A stretch of DNA of 64,000 nt. Origin: Arthrobacter sp. B1I2 (lineage in GTDB: Bacteria; Actinomycetota; Actinomycetes; Actinomycetales; Micrococcaceae). Under the pieces are notes generated by a model that saw only the letters and a list, made by a program, of their open reading frames with translations, had not been told where the DNA came from and ran no database searches. How positions within the stretch are numbered: position 1 is the first letter of the stretch; each line of letters opens with the position of its first letter. The DNA lies in NCBI RefSeq assembly GCF_030816485.1, contig NZ_JAUSYC010000001.1, positions 806,001 to 870,000 on the forward strand, written 5' to 3'. The position numbers and the translations under genes were made by a program. Below are positions 1 to 9,007 of this stretch, one piece after another.

Positions 1-1347
1 TGACTGTGTCCGTTGGTGGGGAACCACCACGAGCTCCCGCCACCAGCGCCCGGAGCGGATCAGCAGGGCCGTGTCCGTTGCGGCGAACCCGTTACGGCGC
101 CACGCGAGAGGTGCCAGCAGCCGGGCCCGGCGCGGCGTGGTGACGAATCCGCCGTCGGAATCCCTGCCTGTAAGGCCGGCGGCAAACACCACCGCCGGCT
201 GGCCGGTCCCCGGGTCCGGCAGGACCAGCGAGAGCATGGCCATGACGTCGGAAAGCTTTCCCACCGGCAGGAGGATGGTCCTGGTGTTGCCCTCGGCGGC
301 GTTGCCGGAAACCCCGTAGCCAGCAGCGTTCACCTGCATCCGGTACCAGCCGAACGGACGCCACAGTGGAGGCTGGGCGATCTTCACCGCCTGGATGCGG
401 CCGGGCGGAAGCGTCTGCGCCTGGGTGTCGAGCAGCCCGTACCGCAGCCGGATGCCGTCGGGCGAGACCGAGGCGGTGAAGTTGTACCCCTTGTTGAAGA
501 AGTTCCAGTAGCCCGCCGCCAGGCCCAGGGCTGCGGGCACCAGGTAGAAGTAGAAGGCGCGGTTGTCCATCACCACGGACAGGACCACCGAAGCGACGCC
601 GCCCACCAGGATAAAGACGCTTTGCTCGCTCAGGAGCAGCGATCCGATAAGGCGCGACGGCGGCACGGCCAGGACCGTGGTTTCCGGCGCCTCGGGAACC
701 GGCCGGGCAGGATGCTCCGGCCGCGCGAAGTCCCCGGCACCAGTGCCCACCGCGGGACCGGCGCCTGCAACGGCATCGGAAACGGCATCGGAAACGGCTC
801 CGGATGCGCGCCCCAGGATGGTGGCACGAAGCTGCCGGGCATCATCGATCTTGAGGTAGGCCAGGCGCACCGCTGATTCGCCGGCGTCGGCGACCTCGAA
901 CTTGAGTTCCGCCAGTCCGAAGATGCGGGCCAGCAGGGGCTGCACGATATCGATGGCCTGCACCCGGTCCAGCTTCGCCTGCCGGTGCTGGCGGAAGAGG
1001 AGCCCGCTGTTGACCCGGACGTAACCGCCGGACACCTGGTACTTGGTGAAGTACCAGGTGAGGACGAAACCCAGCACCGCCACGGCGAGCAGCAGCGCGC
1101 CGCCGCCCAGGAGCCAGGGGGCGCGCCTGGCAAAGCCGTCCTCGAACACGGGCTGGCCCTGCAGTGACCGCTCAAAGAGGTCCCGGCCGAAGAAGTAGGT
1201 GATGGCGGCCAGGGCAACCCACCCCCGCACGAAAGGTGAGGCGGGATGCACACGCAGCCACTCGCCGTCGGGCGTTCCCCTGGTTTCCGGGCCGGCCGCG
1301 GCAGGCGGCCCCGCAGGCGGCCCGGGGAGCTGGCCGTCAGTGGTCAC
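1..1347 (-). CDS. PH domain-containing membrane protein, YdbT-like (3' end outside window)
   Basis: The frame is open from a GTG at 1347 to the left edge (449 codons), so the C-terminus is missing. The GTG overlaps the stop of the upstream PH protein (GTGA), which sets the start and implies translational coupling. The translation shows two hydrophobic segments at about residues 41-57 and 79-98, then a bacterial PH-like (bPH_2/DUF304) stretch at about 100-165. An Ala/Pro-rich linker follows, then a second hydrophobic pair at about 230-283 and a second PH-like stretch. This duplicated TM-TM-PH layout is typical of YdbT-type proteins, which pair with YdbS. The function in Actinobacteria is unknown; a membrane-bound role is inferred from the hydrophobic segments. 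Confidence 0.85.
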   Translation of the reverse strand, partial: MTTDGQLPGPPAGPPAAAGPETRGTPDGEWLRVHPASPFVRGWVALAAITYFFGRDLFERSLQGQPVFEDGFARRAPWLLGGGALLLAVAVLGFVLTWYFTKYQVSGGYVRVNSGLLFRQHRQAKLDRVQAIDIVQPLLARIFGLAELKFEVADAGESAVRLAYLKIDDARQLRATILGRASGAVSDAVSDAVAGAGPAVGTGAGDFARPEHPARPVPEAPETTVLAVPPSRLIGSLLLSEQSVFILVGGVASVVLSVVMDNRAFYFYLVPAALGLAAGYWNFFNKGYNFTASVSPDGIRLRYGLLDTQAQTLPPGRIQAVKIAQPPLWRPFGWYRMQVNAAGYGVSGNAAEGNTRTILLPVGKLSDVMAMLSLVLPDPGTGQPAVVFAAGLTGRDSDGGFVTTPRRARLLAPLAWRRNGFAATDTALLIRSGRWWRELVVVPHQRTQS

Positions 1348-1856
1348 AGTCCTGCCAGCCTGGCTTCGCCGCGGGCGGCCAGCTGTTCGCGGAGCCTGGC
1401 ACCTTCCGATGCCGGCACGCCCGGGATGCGCGCGTTCGTGCCGGGTGAGGCCGTGTGGAGCTTCACGGTGCACAGGCCCAACCCGCGTTCCACCGGCCCG
1501 ACCGCGATATCCACGTACTGCATGCGGCCGTAGGGAACGGCCATGGTGCGCTGGAAAAAGATGCCGCTCCTGATCAACAGGTCGTCGTCGCGCTCGGCGT
1601 AGCCGATGGCCCGGACCTGCCGCGGGATGAGCACAAGCCGCCACAAGGCAGCCAGCAGCGTGACTGCCGGAACGGTGATGGCCAGCCACAGGGGCGGCCA
1701 GCGCCACCATCCCAGCAGGATGAACACCAGCGGCGCGGACAGGACCAGCACCGTGACAAGGTTGGCCACCGCCCATTCCACCAGCCGGACTGTAATGTAT
1801 TTCGGCGACACCCGCTGCCAGGCGATACCCGGCGGGTCAATCGCCTCGGTATGCAT
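1344..1856 (-). CDS. PH domain-containing membrane protein, YdbS-like
   Basis: A 170-residue protein with two transmembrane segments (about 26-49 and 54-74) followed by a bacterial PH-like domain (about 83-155) containing the family-typical stretch RSGIFFQRTMAVPYGRMQYV. Its length and layout fit the small YdbS-type partner of the larger downstream PH protein. The ATG lies inside the 3' end of the DUF3180 gene (20-base overlap) and the stop overlaps the next GTG, so it sits in a tightly packed operon. The biochemical role is not established; I infer a two-subunit membrane assembly from the adjacency. Confidence 0.85.
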   Translation of the reverse strand: MHTEAIDPPGIAWQRVSPKYITVRLVEWAVANLVTVLVLSAPLVFILLGWWRWPPLWLAITVPAVTLLAALWRLVLIPRQVRAIGYAERDDDLLIRSGIFFQRTMAVPYGRMQYVDIAVGPVERGLGLCTVKLHTASPGTNARIPGVPASEGARLREQLAARGEARLAGL

Positions 1857-2385
1857 ATTCGCCTTCCCCCGCGGCTTCCCCGCGTGCGGGCCGGCTCTTC
1901 TTCCCGTCGACGCCGCTGGCGTCGCTGTCCTCCGGGGGAATCTTGCAGAACCGCTCCACGAGGAGACCCACCACGATCATCACCAGCCCGCCGCCGGCCA
2001 TGGCCAGGGCCAGCCAAGTGATGTCCTGGTCGCTGCGCAGGCTCCAGATCCGCAGCTGGTCCAGGAAGATCCCCACGTGCCAGCCCAGCAGCACTGTTCC
2101 GGCGTAGGCGCACGCCTGCGCCAGGACCAGCGTCCGCGCCGCGAGCAGGGGATCCAGCTGGGTTTTCTTCGCGGTGCTGTTGGCCTTGAGGCTGTTTCGC
2201 CAGCGCAGGACCCGGATGCCAAGAACCAGCGTGATGATGACGATGACACCCATGGTGGCAAGTGCCGTGGCAGGCAGGACGGGAGTGGCCATGCTGTACC
2301 GGCTGGTGACCACCGTGGCCGACCAGCCCGCAACGGCAAGGATGACGCAGATCAGCAGCAGGCGCAGCGGGTTGATGGGCTTCAT
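1837..2385 (-). CDS. DUF3180 family membrane protein
   Basis: 182 residues with four predicted membrane helices at about 8-26, 37-58, 84-106 and 122-143 and a charged C-terminal tail. In many actinobacteria a protein of this family (DUF3180) directly follows folK, as here. Its ATG overlaps the folK stop (ATGA), so it is translationally coupled to the folate operon. No catalytic motif is visible and the function is unknown. A role tied to folate synthesis is only suggested by conserved position; the downstream PH proteins may be its real partners. Confidence 0.85.
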   Translation of the reverse strand: MKPINPLRLLLICVILAVAGWSATVVTSRYSMATPVLPATALATMGVIVIITLVLGIRVLRWRNSLKANSTAKKTQLDPLLAARTLVLAQACAYAGTVLLGWHVGIFLDQLRIWSLRSDQDITWLALAMAGGGLVMIVVGLLVERFCKIPPEDSDASGVDGKKSRPARGEAAGEGEYAYRGD

Positions 2386-2927
2386 CGCTCCTCCACCGCT
2401 CCCGCCGTGGGCATGCCGTCAAAATCGCCGAACCCGTCGAACGGGGCAAGATCGGGAAAATCGTGCGCCCGCATTGCCAGGGCACTGATCCGTTCGCCGT
2501 CCAGGGTGGCGGCGGGCTCGATGAGTGACCACGGGTAGAGGACGAAAGCGCGTGACGCAGCGCGCGGGTGCGGGAGGGTCAGGATGGGATCGTCACTGCG
2601 GAGGTCCCCGTAGGTGATGATGTCGACGTCGAGCGTCCGCGGCCCCCAGTGGACCTCGCGGACGCGGAGGTGCTTGTTCTCCACCGCCTGGCAGTGTTCC
2701 AGCAGCTCCTGCGGGGTCAGGCTGGTTTCCACCGTGATGACCATGTTCAAGAAGTCCGGTTGCCCGGCGGGACCGCCCACGGCTTTGGTCTGGACGATGG
2801 GTGAGACGGCAATGAGCCGGACCTCCGGCGGATCCACCAGGTCCGCCACGGCCTCGGTCAGGGTCTCATTCCGTTCCCCAAGGTTGCTGCCCAGGGCGAG
2901 CACGGCCTTGGTGTAGGTCCCGCTCAT
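2382..2927 (-). CDS. folK: 2-amino-4-hydroxy-6-hydroxymethyldihydropteridine diphosphokinase
   Basis: 181 residues. FolK transfers pyrophosphate from ATP to 6-hydroxymethyl-7,8-dihydropterin, the step before dihydropteroate synthase in folate synthesis. The N-terminal LALGSNLGER and the signature WGPRTLDVDIITYGD (HPPK family) are intact, and the length is normal. The start overlaps the folB stop (ATGA) and the stop overlaps the DUF3180 start, giving the run folE-folP-folB-folK-DUF3180 on one strand. Cytosolic enzyme; identity is secure. Confidence 0.97.
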   Translation of the reverse strand: MSGTYTKAVLALGSNLGERNETLTEAVADLVDPPEVRLIAVSPIVQTKAVGGPAGQPDFLNMVITVETSLTPQELLEHCQAVENKHLRVREVHWGPRTLDVDIITYGDLRSDDPILTLPHPRAASRAFVLYPWSLIEPAATLDGERISALAMRAHDFPDLAPFDGFGDFDGMPTAGAVEER

Positions 2928-3316
2928 GTCCGGGCCCCTGACAGCGCCTGGCCGGCGGGGACGCGCTCCCGGTGAACGGTCACCGCAACGTCACCGAACG
3001 GGACCTCGATGGGGGCCTGGGGTTTGTGCACGGTGACGTCAACGGCCTGGAGCTTGAATTCCGCCAGGAGGCTGTCCGCGATGCGCACCGCGAGGGCCTC
3101 GATCAGGTTGAGTGGCTCGCCGGAGATCCACTCGGTGATACGCTGCGCCACCTCGCCGTAGTGCGCGGTGTCCCGGACGTCGTCGGACTGCGCCGCTTCA
3201 GTGAAGTCCAGGTAGAGCACTGCGTCCACCACGAAAGGCTGGCCCTCCCGGCGTTCAAAATCGAAGACACCGTGATGGCCGAAGGCGGTCACTCCGGTCA
3301 GCGTAATCCTGTCCAT
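2924..3316 (-). CDS. folB: dihydroneopterin aldolase
   Basis: 130 residues beginning MDRITLTGVTAFGHHGVF, a typical FolB start. The enzyme cleaves 7,8-dihydroneopterin to 6-hydroxymethyl-dihydropterin and glycolaldehyde, feeding FolK. The motif GVFDFERREGQPFVVDA and the later LIEALAVRIAD helix are family features. I chose the ATG at 3316 because a longer reading in this frame would run into folP and has no family support. The gene lies 13 bases after folP and overlaps folK by four bases. Confidence 0.96.
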   Translation of the reverse strand: MDRITLTGVTAFGHHGVFDFERREGQPFVVDAVLYLDFTEAAQSDDVRDTAHYGEVAQRITEWISGEPLNLIEALAVRIADSLLAEFKLQAVDVTVHKPQAPIEVPFGDVAVTVHRERVPAGQALSGART

Positions 3317-3329
3317 GGGTCCCCCGGCC

Positions 3330-4268
3330 CTATTGTGTTTTGGGTACGGCTTGTGCTGTGGATGCTGCGGCCATGCGTGCCGCCACCTTGACGGCGTCAA
3401 GGCTTGGCCCGACGTCGTGCACACGGACCGCCCAGGCTCCGCGGTACGCGCTGATGGCTGTGATTGCGGCCGTGGCGCCGTCCCGTTCCTCCGGAGCAGC
3501 GGACTTGCCGGCCACCGTGAGCAGCGTGCCCAGGAAGCGCTTGCGGGAGGCTCCCACCAGGACCTTGTGGCCCAGGCTGTCCAGCTGGTCCAGGTTCTGC
3601 AGCAGTTCCCAGTTCTGGGCGTCGTTCTTGGCGAAGCCAAGGCCAGGATCAATGATGATCTGGTCCTGGCTGACGCCCGCGGCGTGCAGCTTGTCCCGCA
3701 CTCCTGCCAGCTCCGCTACCACTTCCCCCGCAACGTCCGTGTACTCGGCGAGCGAGTTCATGGTCCGGGCGTCACCGCGGCGGTGCGTGAGGACGTAGGG
3801 TACCTTGGCGGCCGCCACGAACTCGGCCATCTCGGGCTCGATGCTCAGGCCGGAGATGTCGTTGATGATGGCGGCGCCGGCCTTCACTGCCGCCTCAGCC
3901 GTTGATGCGTGCGTGGTGTCGATGCTGACCAGCGCGCCGGCCTTCACCAGGGCCTCGATGACGGGCAGGACGCGGCGCTGTTCTTCGTCCGGGGTGACGT
4001 CGTCAGCGCCGGGCCGGGTGGACTCGCCCCCGACGTCGATGATGTCCGCACCCGCGTAGAACATACGCAGGCCGGCAGCGATTGCAGTGTCCGCCGTAGC
4101 ATGCTTCCCGCCGTCGCTGAAGGAATCCGGGGTTACGTTCAGGATTCCCATGACCAGGGTGCGGTCAGCGGGCAGGTCTTCGAAGCGCGCCGCCGGGCGG
4201 GGCTTGCGCAGGACGGGCAACGGTGACGTTGCGGGCCCCGTTCCAGGGGCTGCGGCGAGTGAATCCAT
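3330..4268 (-). CDS. folP: dihydropteroate synthase
   Basis: 312 residues. It condenses 6-hydroxymethyl-dihydropterin pyrophosphate with p-aminobenzoate and is the sulfonamide target. The DHPS signatures are clear: MGILNVTPDSFSDGGKH near residue 40, GGESTRPGA about 40 residues later, and a C-terminal region with SRKRFLG. A roughly 37-residue N-terminal extension precedes the barrel. It lies 9 bases after folE and 13 before folB, within the folate operon. The pabA/B genes are not in this window. Confidence 0.96.
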   Translation of the reverse strand: MDSLAAAPGTGPATSPLPVLRKPRPAARFEDLPADRTLVMGILNVTPDSFSDGGKHATADTAIAAGLRMFYAGADIIDVGGESTRPGADDVTPDEEQRRVLPVIEALVKAGALVSIDTTHASTAEAAVKAGAAIINDISGLSIEPEMAEFVAAAKVPYVLTHRRGDARTMNSLAEYTDVAGEVVAELAGVRDKLHAAGVSQDQIIIDPGLGFAKNDAQNWELLQNLDQLDSLGHKVLVGASRKRFLGTLLTVAGKSAAPEERDGATAAITAISAYRGAWAVRVHDVGPSLDAVKVAARMAAASTAQAVPKTQ

Positions 4269-4277
4269 GGTCTGTGG

Positions 4278-4922
4278 TTACCTTCCGAGGATGAGGCTCA
4301 TGGCCTCGGCACGGGTGGCCGGGTCATGAAGCTGCCCGCGGACCGCACTGGTGACGGTCTTCGCTCCGGGCTTGCGGATACCGCGCATAGACATGCACAT
4401 GTGCTCGCATTCAACAACGACGATGGCGCCACGGGGCTTGAGGTGGCGGACCATCGCTTCGACGATTTCAGTTGTGAGCCGCTCCTGCACCTGCGGGCGG
4501 CGGGCAAAAATGTCCACCAGGCGGGCCAGCTTGCTCAGCCCGGTGACCTTGCCGTCATGCGAAGGGATGTAGCCAACGTGGGCCACCCCGTGGAACGGCA
4601 CCAGGTGGTGCTCGCAGGTGGAGTAAAAAGGAATGTCCTTGACCAGGACCAGTTCCTCATGGTCCAGGTCGAAGGTGGTGGACAGGACATCTGCCGGATC
4701 GCGGTGCAGGCCGGCGAACATCTCGGCATACGCCTTCGCCACCCTTTTCGGCGTGTCGAGGAGGCCGCCGCGGTCCGGGTCCTCGCCGATGGCGATGAGG
4801 ATCTCGCGGACGGCCGCCTCGATCCTCGGCCGGTCCACCTTTTCGCTTTTCGAATGGTGGGACCCGCCCTCCGCCAGGGATCCGGCGGAGGCGGGAACGT
4901 CGTCGTCGTCGAAAGAAGTCAC
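4278..4922 (-). CDS. folE: GTP cyclohydrolase I
   Basis: 214 residues with a GTG start. FolE converts GTP to 7,8-dihydroneopterin triphosphate, the first step of folate synthesis. The zinc-binding cysteines and histidines are present in [10 protein letters not shown] and [13 protein letters not shown], and the C-terminal motif KTVTSAVRG is normal. The first 25 residues are acidic and poorly conserved. It begins 9 bases after the ftsH stop, so ftsH and the folate genes are probably co-transcribed, an arrangement common in Actinobacteria. Confidence 0.97.
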   Translation of the reverse strand: MTSFDDDDVPASAGSLAEGGSHHSKSEKVDRPRIEAAVREILIAIGEDPDRGGLLDTPKRVAKAYAEMFAGLHRDPADVLSTTFDLDHEELVLVKDIPFYSTCEHHLVPFHGVAHVGYIPSHDGKVTGLSKLARLVDIFARRPQVQERLTTEIVEAMVRHLKPRGAIVVVECEHMCMSMRGIRKPGAKTVTSAVRGQLHDPATRAEAMSLILGR

Positions 4923-4931
4923 AGGGAAAGC

Positions 4932-6995
4932 TTAGCCGCGAAGGGTGCCGGGCCCCGAGTCGGAGGCGCCGCCCTGGAAGGGAGCATCCTCCGGAACGCC
5001 CTGTGCATGCGGGGGCTGGGCGTCCAGCGGCTCGTCGAGCCGGGCCTTCTTCGCTTCTTCCTGGGCTTCACGTTCGGCCCGCTCCTGGCGGGACTCCACC
5101 GGGCCCGCCATCTGCACCGGGCGGGTTTCCTTGGACAGCCACACCTCGCGGAAGTCGCGCTTGCGGACGTCCCTGAAGATATCGGCAATCTCGGCCTGGT
5201 TCAGCGTTTCGCGCTCCAGCAACTCCAAGGCCAGGAGGTCCAGGACGTCCCGGTTCTCAGTGAGGATTTCGTAGGCCTCATCGTGGGCCTGCTCAATCAG
5301 GCGGCGCACTTCCTCGTCCACAACGTAGGCAATCTGGTCCGAGTAGTTGCGCTCGTGCCCGGCATCGCGGCCCAGGAAGGGTTCGCCGCCGCCCTGGCCC
5401 AGCCGGACGGCGCCCACGCGTTCGCTCATTCCGTACTCGGTGACCATCTTGCGCGCGGTACCGGTGGCCTTCTCGATGTCGTTGGAGGCACCCGTGGACG
5501 GGTCATGGAAGACAATTTCCTCTGCGACGCGGCCACCCATGGCGTAGGCCATCTGATCCAGGAGCTCGTTGCGGGTCACGGAGTACTTGTCATTTTCCGG
5601 GACCACCATGGTGTACCCGAGGGCACGTCCGCGGGGAAGGATGGTGATCTTGGTGACCGGAGCCGAATTGCGCAGCGCAGCCGCCACCAGGGCGTGGCCG
5701 CCTTCGTGGTAGGCCGTGATCTTGCGCTCGTGTTCCTTCATCACGCGGCTGCGCTTCTGCGGGCCGGCCATGACGCGGTCGATAGCCTCGTCCAGGGCGC
5801 GGTCGTCAATGAGGTTCGCGTTGGAGCGCGCCGTGAGCAGAGCGGCCTCGTTCAGGACGTTCGCCAGGTCTGCACCGGTGTACCCCGGGGTCTTCTTGGC
5901 CACGGCCTTGAGGTCAACCCCGGGTGCCATCGGCTTGCCCTTGGCGTGGACCTGAAGGATCTGGTCCCGGCCGATCAGGTCCGGCGCATCCACACCGATC
6001 TGGCGGTCGAAGCGGCCGGGACGCAGCAGCGCGGGATCCAGCACGTCGGGACGGTTGGTGGCAGCGATCAGGATGACGTTGGTTTTGACGTCGAAGCCGT
6101 CCATCTCCACCAGCAGCTGGTTGAGGGTCTGCTCGCGTTCGTCGTTGCCGCCGCCGATGCCGGCGCCGCGGTGGCGGCCGACGGCGTCGATTTCGTCCAC
6201 GAAGATGATGGCGGGCGAGTTGGCCTTGGCCTGCTCAAAGAGGTCGCGGACGCGGGAGGCGCCGACGCCGACGAACATCTCCACGAAGTCCGAGCCGGAG
6301 ATGGAGAAGAAGGGGACGCCGGCCTCGCCTGCAACAGCGCGGGCCAGGAGGGTCTTGCCTGTGCCTGGCGGGCCGTAGAGCAGCACACCCTTGGGGATCT
6401 TGGCGCCAACGGCCTGGAACTTGGCCGGTTCCTGCAGGAATTCCTTGATTTCCTGCAGTTCCTCCACAGCCTCATCGGAGCCGGCAACATCATTGAATGT
6501 CACCTGTGGCATGTCCTTGCTGACCATCTTGGCCTTGGACTTGCCGAACTGCATGATCTTGGAGCCGCCGCCCTGCATCCGGGTCATCAGGAACCAGAAC
6601 AGGGCACCGAGCAGGATGACCGGAATGAGCAGCGAGAGCAGGCCGGAGAACCAGTTGCTTTCGATCGGCTGGTCCGTGAAGCCCCCGGCGGGCTTGGCGT
6701 CGGTGACAGCCTTCACCACGTCCTGCGCGCGGGCATCAACGAAGAAGAACTGGACGCTCTTGCCTTTGTCCTGGCCGTCCACCTGCAGGTTGTCCTTCAG
6801 CGTGAGGTCAACGCGGTTCTCGCCGTCGAAGATCCTGGCCTGCTCCACCTTGTTGCCGGAGAGCAGTTCCAGGCCCTTGTCCGTGTCGATCCGGGCCGCA
6901 CCGCCGGGGGCGAGCGTTGCAAAAGCCACAAGGAGCAGACCGACCACAACGACGATCCAGATGCCCGGGCCTTTGAAGAAGTTCTTAGCTTTCAT
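4932..6995 (-). CDS. ftsH: ATP-dependent zinc metalloprotease FtsH
   Basis: 687 residues, normal for actinobacterial FtsH. A first transmembrane helix lies at about 11-29, an extracytoplasmic loop follows, and a second helix is at about 113-138. The AAA+ domain has Walker A GPPGTGKT at 208-215, Walker B IIFVDEID at 263-270 and an arginine-finger region [12 protein letters not shown]. The zinc-protease motif HEGGH is at 430-434. The tail is acidic and Glu/Ala-rich. FtsH degrades unfolded and regulatory membrane proteins. A 221-base gap separates it from hpt, so it probably has its own promoter that also serves the folate genes. Confidence 0.98.
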   Translation of the reverse strand: MKAKNFFKGPGIWIVVVVGLLLVAFATLAPGGAARIDTDKGLELLSGNKVEQARIFDGENRVDLTLKDNLQVDGQDKGKSVQFFFVDARAQDVVKAVTDAKPAGGFTDQPIESNWFSGLLSLLIPVILLGALFWFLMTRMQGGGSKIMQFGKSKAKMVSKDMPQVTFNDVAGSDEAVEELQEIKEFLQEPAKFQAVGAKIPKGVLLYGPPGTGKTLLARAVAGEAGVPFFSISGSDFVEMFVGVGASRVRDLFEQAKANSPAIIFVDEIDAVGRHRGAGIGGGNDEREQTLNQLLVEMDGFDVKTNVILIAATNRPDVLDPALLRPGRFDRQIGVDAPDLIGRDQILQVHAKGKPMAPGVDLKAVAKKTPGYTGADLANVLNEAALLTARSNANLIDDRALDEAIDRVMAGPQKRSRVMKEHERKITAYHEGGHALVAAALRNSAPVTKITILPRGRALGYTMVVPENDKYSVTRNELLDQMAYAMGGRVAEEIVFHDPSTGASNDIEKATGTARKMVTEYGMSERVGAVRLGQGGGEPFLGRDAGHERNYSDQIAYVVDEEVRRLIEQAHDEAYEILTENRDVLDLLALELLERETLNQAEIADIFRDVRKRDFREVWLSKETRPVQMAGPVESRQERAEREAQEEAKKARLDEPLDAQPPHAQGVPEDAPFQGGASDSGPGTLRG

Positions 6996-7216
6996 CTGTT
7001 CGGGGGCTGGCCCCGTCCCTTCCGGTAGTGCTTCACGGCGAGTAGTCTCCGCACGTGATGGTGCTGCGTCAGCTTCTAGCTATACACCGTCCGGAGTACA
7101 TCACGCATAGCGAAAACCAAAAGTTCCCTGTGGGCGTAGCTGTGCCGGGACAGTGCAGGACCTGCCTGCGCGGCGGGGTCTACCGGAGAACGTCGGCGCC
7201 GCGGGGTGCGGTGCGG
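6996..7216 (-). promoter_or_regulatory. probable ftsH promoter region
   Basis: This 221-base gap is the longest non-coding stretch in the 1-10147 block and is locally AT-richer. Read on the minus strand it contains TTGG/TTTT-rich sequence near 7125 and a TATAGC-type hexamer near 7080, which would suit a promoter reading into ftsH and on into folE-folP-folB-folK. No hairpin terminator after hpt is obvious. The exact -35/-10 assignment is uncertain. Confidence 0.35.
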
Positions 7217-7771
7217 TTACTCGTATACGTGCGGGGCCAGGGTGCCCACGAAGTCCAGGTTGCGGTACTTTTCGGCGTAGTCCAGGCCGTAACCCACCAC
7301 GAACTCGTTGGGGATGTCGTAGCCCACGTACTTGACGTCGATCTCCACCTTGGCGGCGGTGGGCTTGCGGAACGCGGTGCAGATCTCCACCGAAGCAGTG
7401 CCGCGGGATTCCAGGTTGGTCTTGAGCCAGGACAGGGTGAGGCCGGAGTCGATGATGTCCTCGACGATCAGGACGTCCTTGCCCATCAGGTCGGTGTCCA
7501 GGTCCTTCAGGATGCGCACCACACCGGACGACTGGGTTCCCGAACCGTAGGAGGACACCGCCATCCAGTCCATGGAGATGTGGCTGTGGAGTGCACGGGC
7601 AAGGTCAGCCATGACCATCACGGCGCCTTTGAGGACGCCCACAAGGAGGATTTCGCGCCCTTCGTAGTCCTTGTCGATCTGCGCGGCGAGTTCGGTGATC
7701 CGCTGCTGGATCTGTTCCTTGGTGTAGAGAACGTGCTTGAGATCTGCCTGGACGTCGTTTGAATCCACCAA
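7217..7771 (-). CDS. hpt: hypoxanthine phosphoribosyltransferase
   Basis: 184 residues. It salvages hypoxanthine and guanine to IMP and GMP using PRPP. The PRPP-binding loop VLIVEDIIDSG is at about 100-110, the flexible-loop region SSYGSGTQSSG at 73-83, and the C-terminal FVVGYGLDYAEKYRNL is typical of bacterial Hpt. It starts 27 bases after tilS; the tilS-hpt-ftsH order is widely conserved in bacteria. Cytosolic enzyme. Confidence 0.97.
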   Translation of the reverse strand: MVDSNDVQADLKHVLYTKEQIQQRITELAAQIDKDYEGREILLVGVLKGAVMVMADLARALHSHISMDWMAVSSYGSGTQSSGVVRILKDLDTDLMGKDVLIVEDIIDSGLTLSWLKTNLESRGTASVEICTAFRKPTAAKVEIDVKYVGYDIPNEFVVGYGLDYAEKYRNLDFVGTLAPHVYE

Positions 7772-7798
7772 TGGCTCCTGTTTAGATGCGGGGTGCGA

Positions 7799-9007
7799 CT
7801 ATTTTGCGGGTGGCTTTTGAGGCCGGAATACTAGCTTCCCACAGCGCGCGCGTTCGCGGGGAACAGAACCGGGGCCGCCCTGGGCCCCCGGCACGGCGGC
7901 GTCCTTCGATCCCTCCAGCTGTGCCAGCGACAACCGGTACACACTCACGCCGCCGGGAAGCTCCACCGGACCGGCCGAACCCTGCCGCCGCAGCAGCGTT
8001 TCCGCCGCCAGAAGGCGCTGGTAGCTGGGCTGCTGCCCGCCGACGTCGGCCGCTGCCTTGGCGATGACCCGGAACCTGATGGCCGGGGCCAGGGCGCGCA
8101 ACGCCTCCTCCGGCAGGGTCAGCACGCTGCCCTCCCGCTCTGCCAGGGACGCGAAGGTGCTTTCCGCCACATCCTCCAGGTAGTCTGCGTCCAGCTGCAG
8201 GATGGCGGCGGTACGGGCCAGGGATTCGGCGACGCCGGGACCCAGGTTCTCCTCCAGGTGCGGGAGGACCTGCACCCGGGCCCGGGACCGTGCGAATGCG
8301 GGGTCGGCGTTGGTGGGATCGTGCCAGGGATCCAGTTCCTCCACCACGCAGATCTCCTCCGTGTCCGCCCTGCGCAGGCCAAGGAACGGGCGCAGCAGGA
8401 CACTGTTTCCGGCGCCTGACCGGGCAGGACGCATCCCCGCGAGGGAACGGGTGCCGGAGCCGCGGGCCAGGCCCAGCAGTACCTGCTCTGCCTGGTCGTC
8501 GAGGGTGTGGCCCAGCAGGATGGCCTCCGCGCCCTGGTCCGCGGCCGCGGCTTCGAGCGCGGCATGCCGGGCCTCCCGGGCGGCGGCTTCGGGGCCCATG
8601 CCGGCACCAGCCACCGTGACGGTGCGGATGTCCACGGGTGACAGGCCCAGTTCAGCCAGAACCTGGGCGGTACGGGCAGCAATTTCGCCCGATCCGTCCT
8701 GCAACTGGTGGTCCACCACCACCGCGCCCACAGTCAGCGGGTGGCCGCCGACGTGGCCGCGGCGCGCAAAATATGCGGCGACGGCGGCGAGGGCCAGGGA
8801 GTCGGGCCCGCCGCTGCACGCCACCACGACGTGCCGCGGATATCCGGCGTCGGCGAGCGCGTCTTGCAGCATCTTGCGCGCAGTCCCGACGACGGGCGCG
8901 AGCCTTCCGGGCCGGCGTCGTCCGCCGCGTCCCGGTGTTGAGGCCGATGTTGAGGCGGCGGACGGGACTTCAGGCATATGCGCGTCAGGCAACTCGGCGT
9001 CGGGCAA
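7799..9007 (-). CDS. tilS: tRNA(Ile)-lysidine synthase
   Basis: Up to 402 residues. TilS ligates lysine to C34 of the AUA-reading tRNA-Ile. The N-type ATP pyrophosphatase P-loop SGGPDS lies at about 65-70 with CSGGPDSLALAAVAAY around it, and the later LLGHTLDDQAEQVLLGLARG is a second family motif. The frame can start at a TTG at 9007, three bases after the upstream stop; an ATG at 8977 is an alternative that would drop ten low-complexity residues. The first 35 residues are Ala/Ser/Pro-rich and probably disordered. Confidence 0.95.
   Translation of the reverse strand: MPDAELPDAHMPEVPSAASTSASTPGRGGRRRPGRLAPVVGTARKMLQDALADAGYPRHVVVACSGGPDSLALAAVAAYFARRGHVGGHPLTVGAVVVDHQLQDGSGEIAARTAQVLAELGLSPVDIRTVTVAGAGMGPEAAAREARHAALEAAAADQGAEAILLGHTLDDQAEQVLLGLARGSGTRSLAGMRPARSGAGNSVLLRPFLGLRRADTEEICVVEELDPWHDPTNADPAFARSRARVQVLPHLEENLGPGVAESLARTAAILQLDADYLEDVAESTFASLAEREGSVLTLPEEALRALAPAIRFRVIAKAAADVGGQQPSYQRLLAAETLLRRQGSAGPVELPGGVSVYRLSLAQLEGSKDAAVPGAQGGPGSVPRERARCGKLVFRPQKPPAK

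Noticed and set aside
4326-7028. 900-codon plus-strand open frame opposite folE and ftsH
   Set aside because: The opposite strand encodes textbook FtsH with all motifs. Long antisense frames are common in high-GC codon usage and this one has no recognisable domain.
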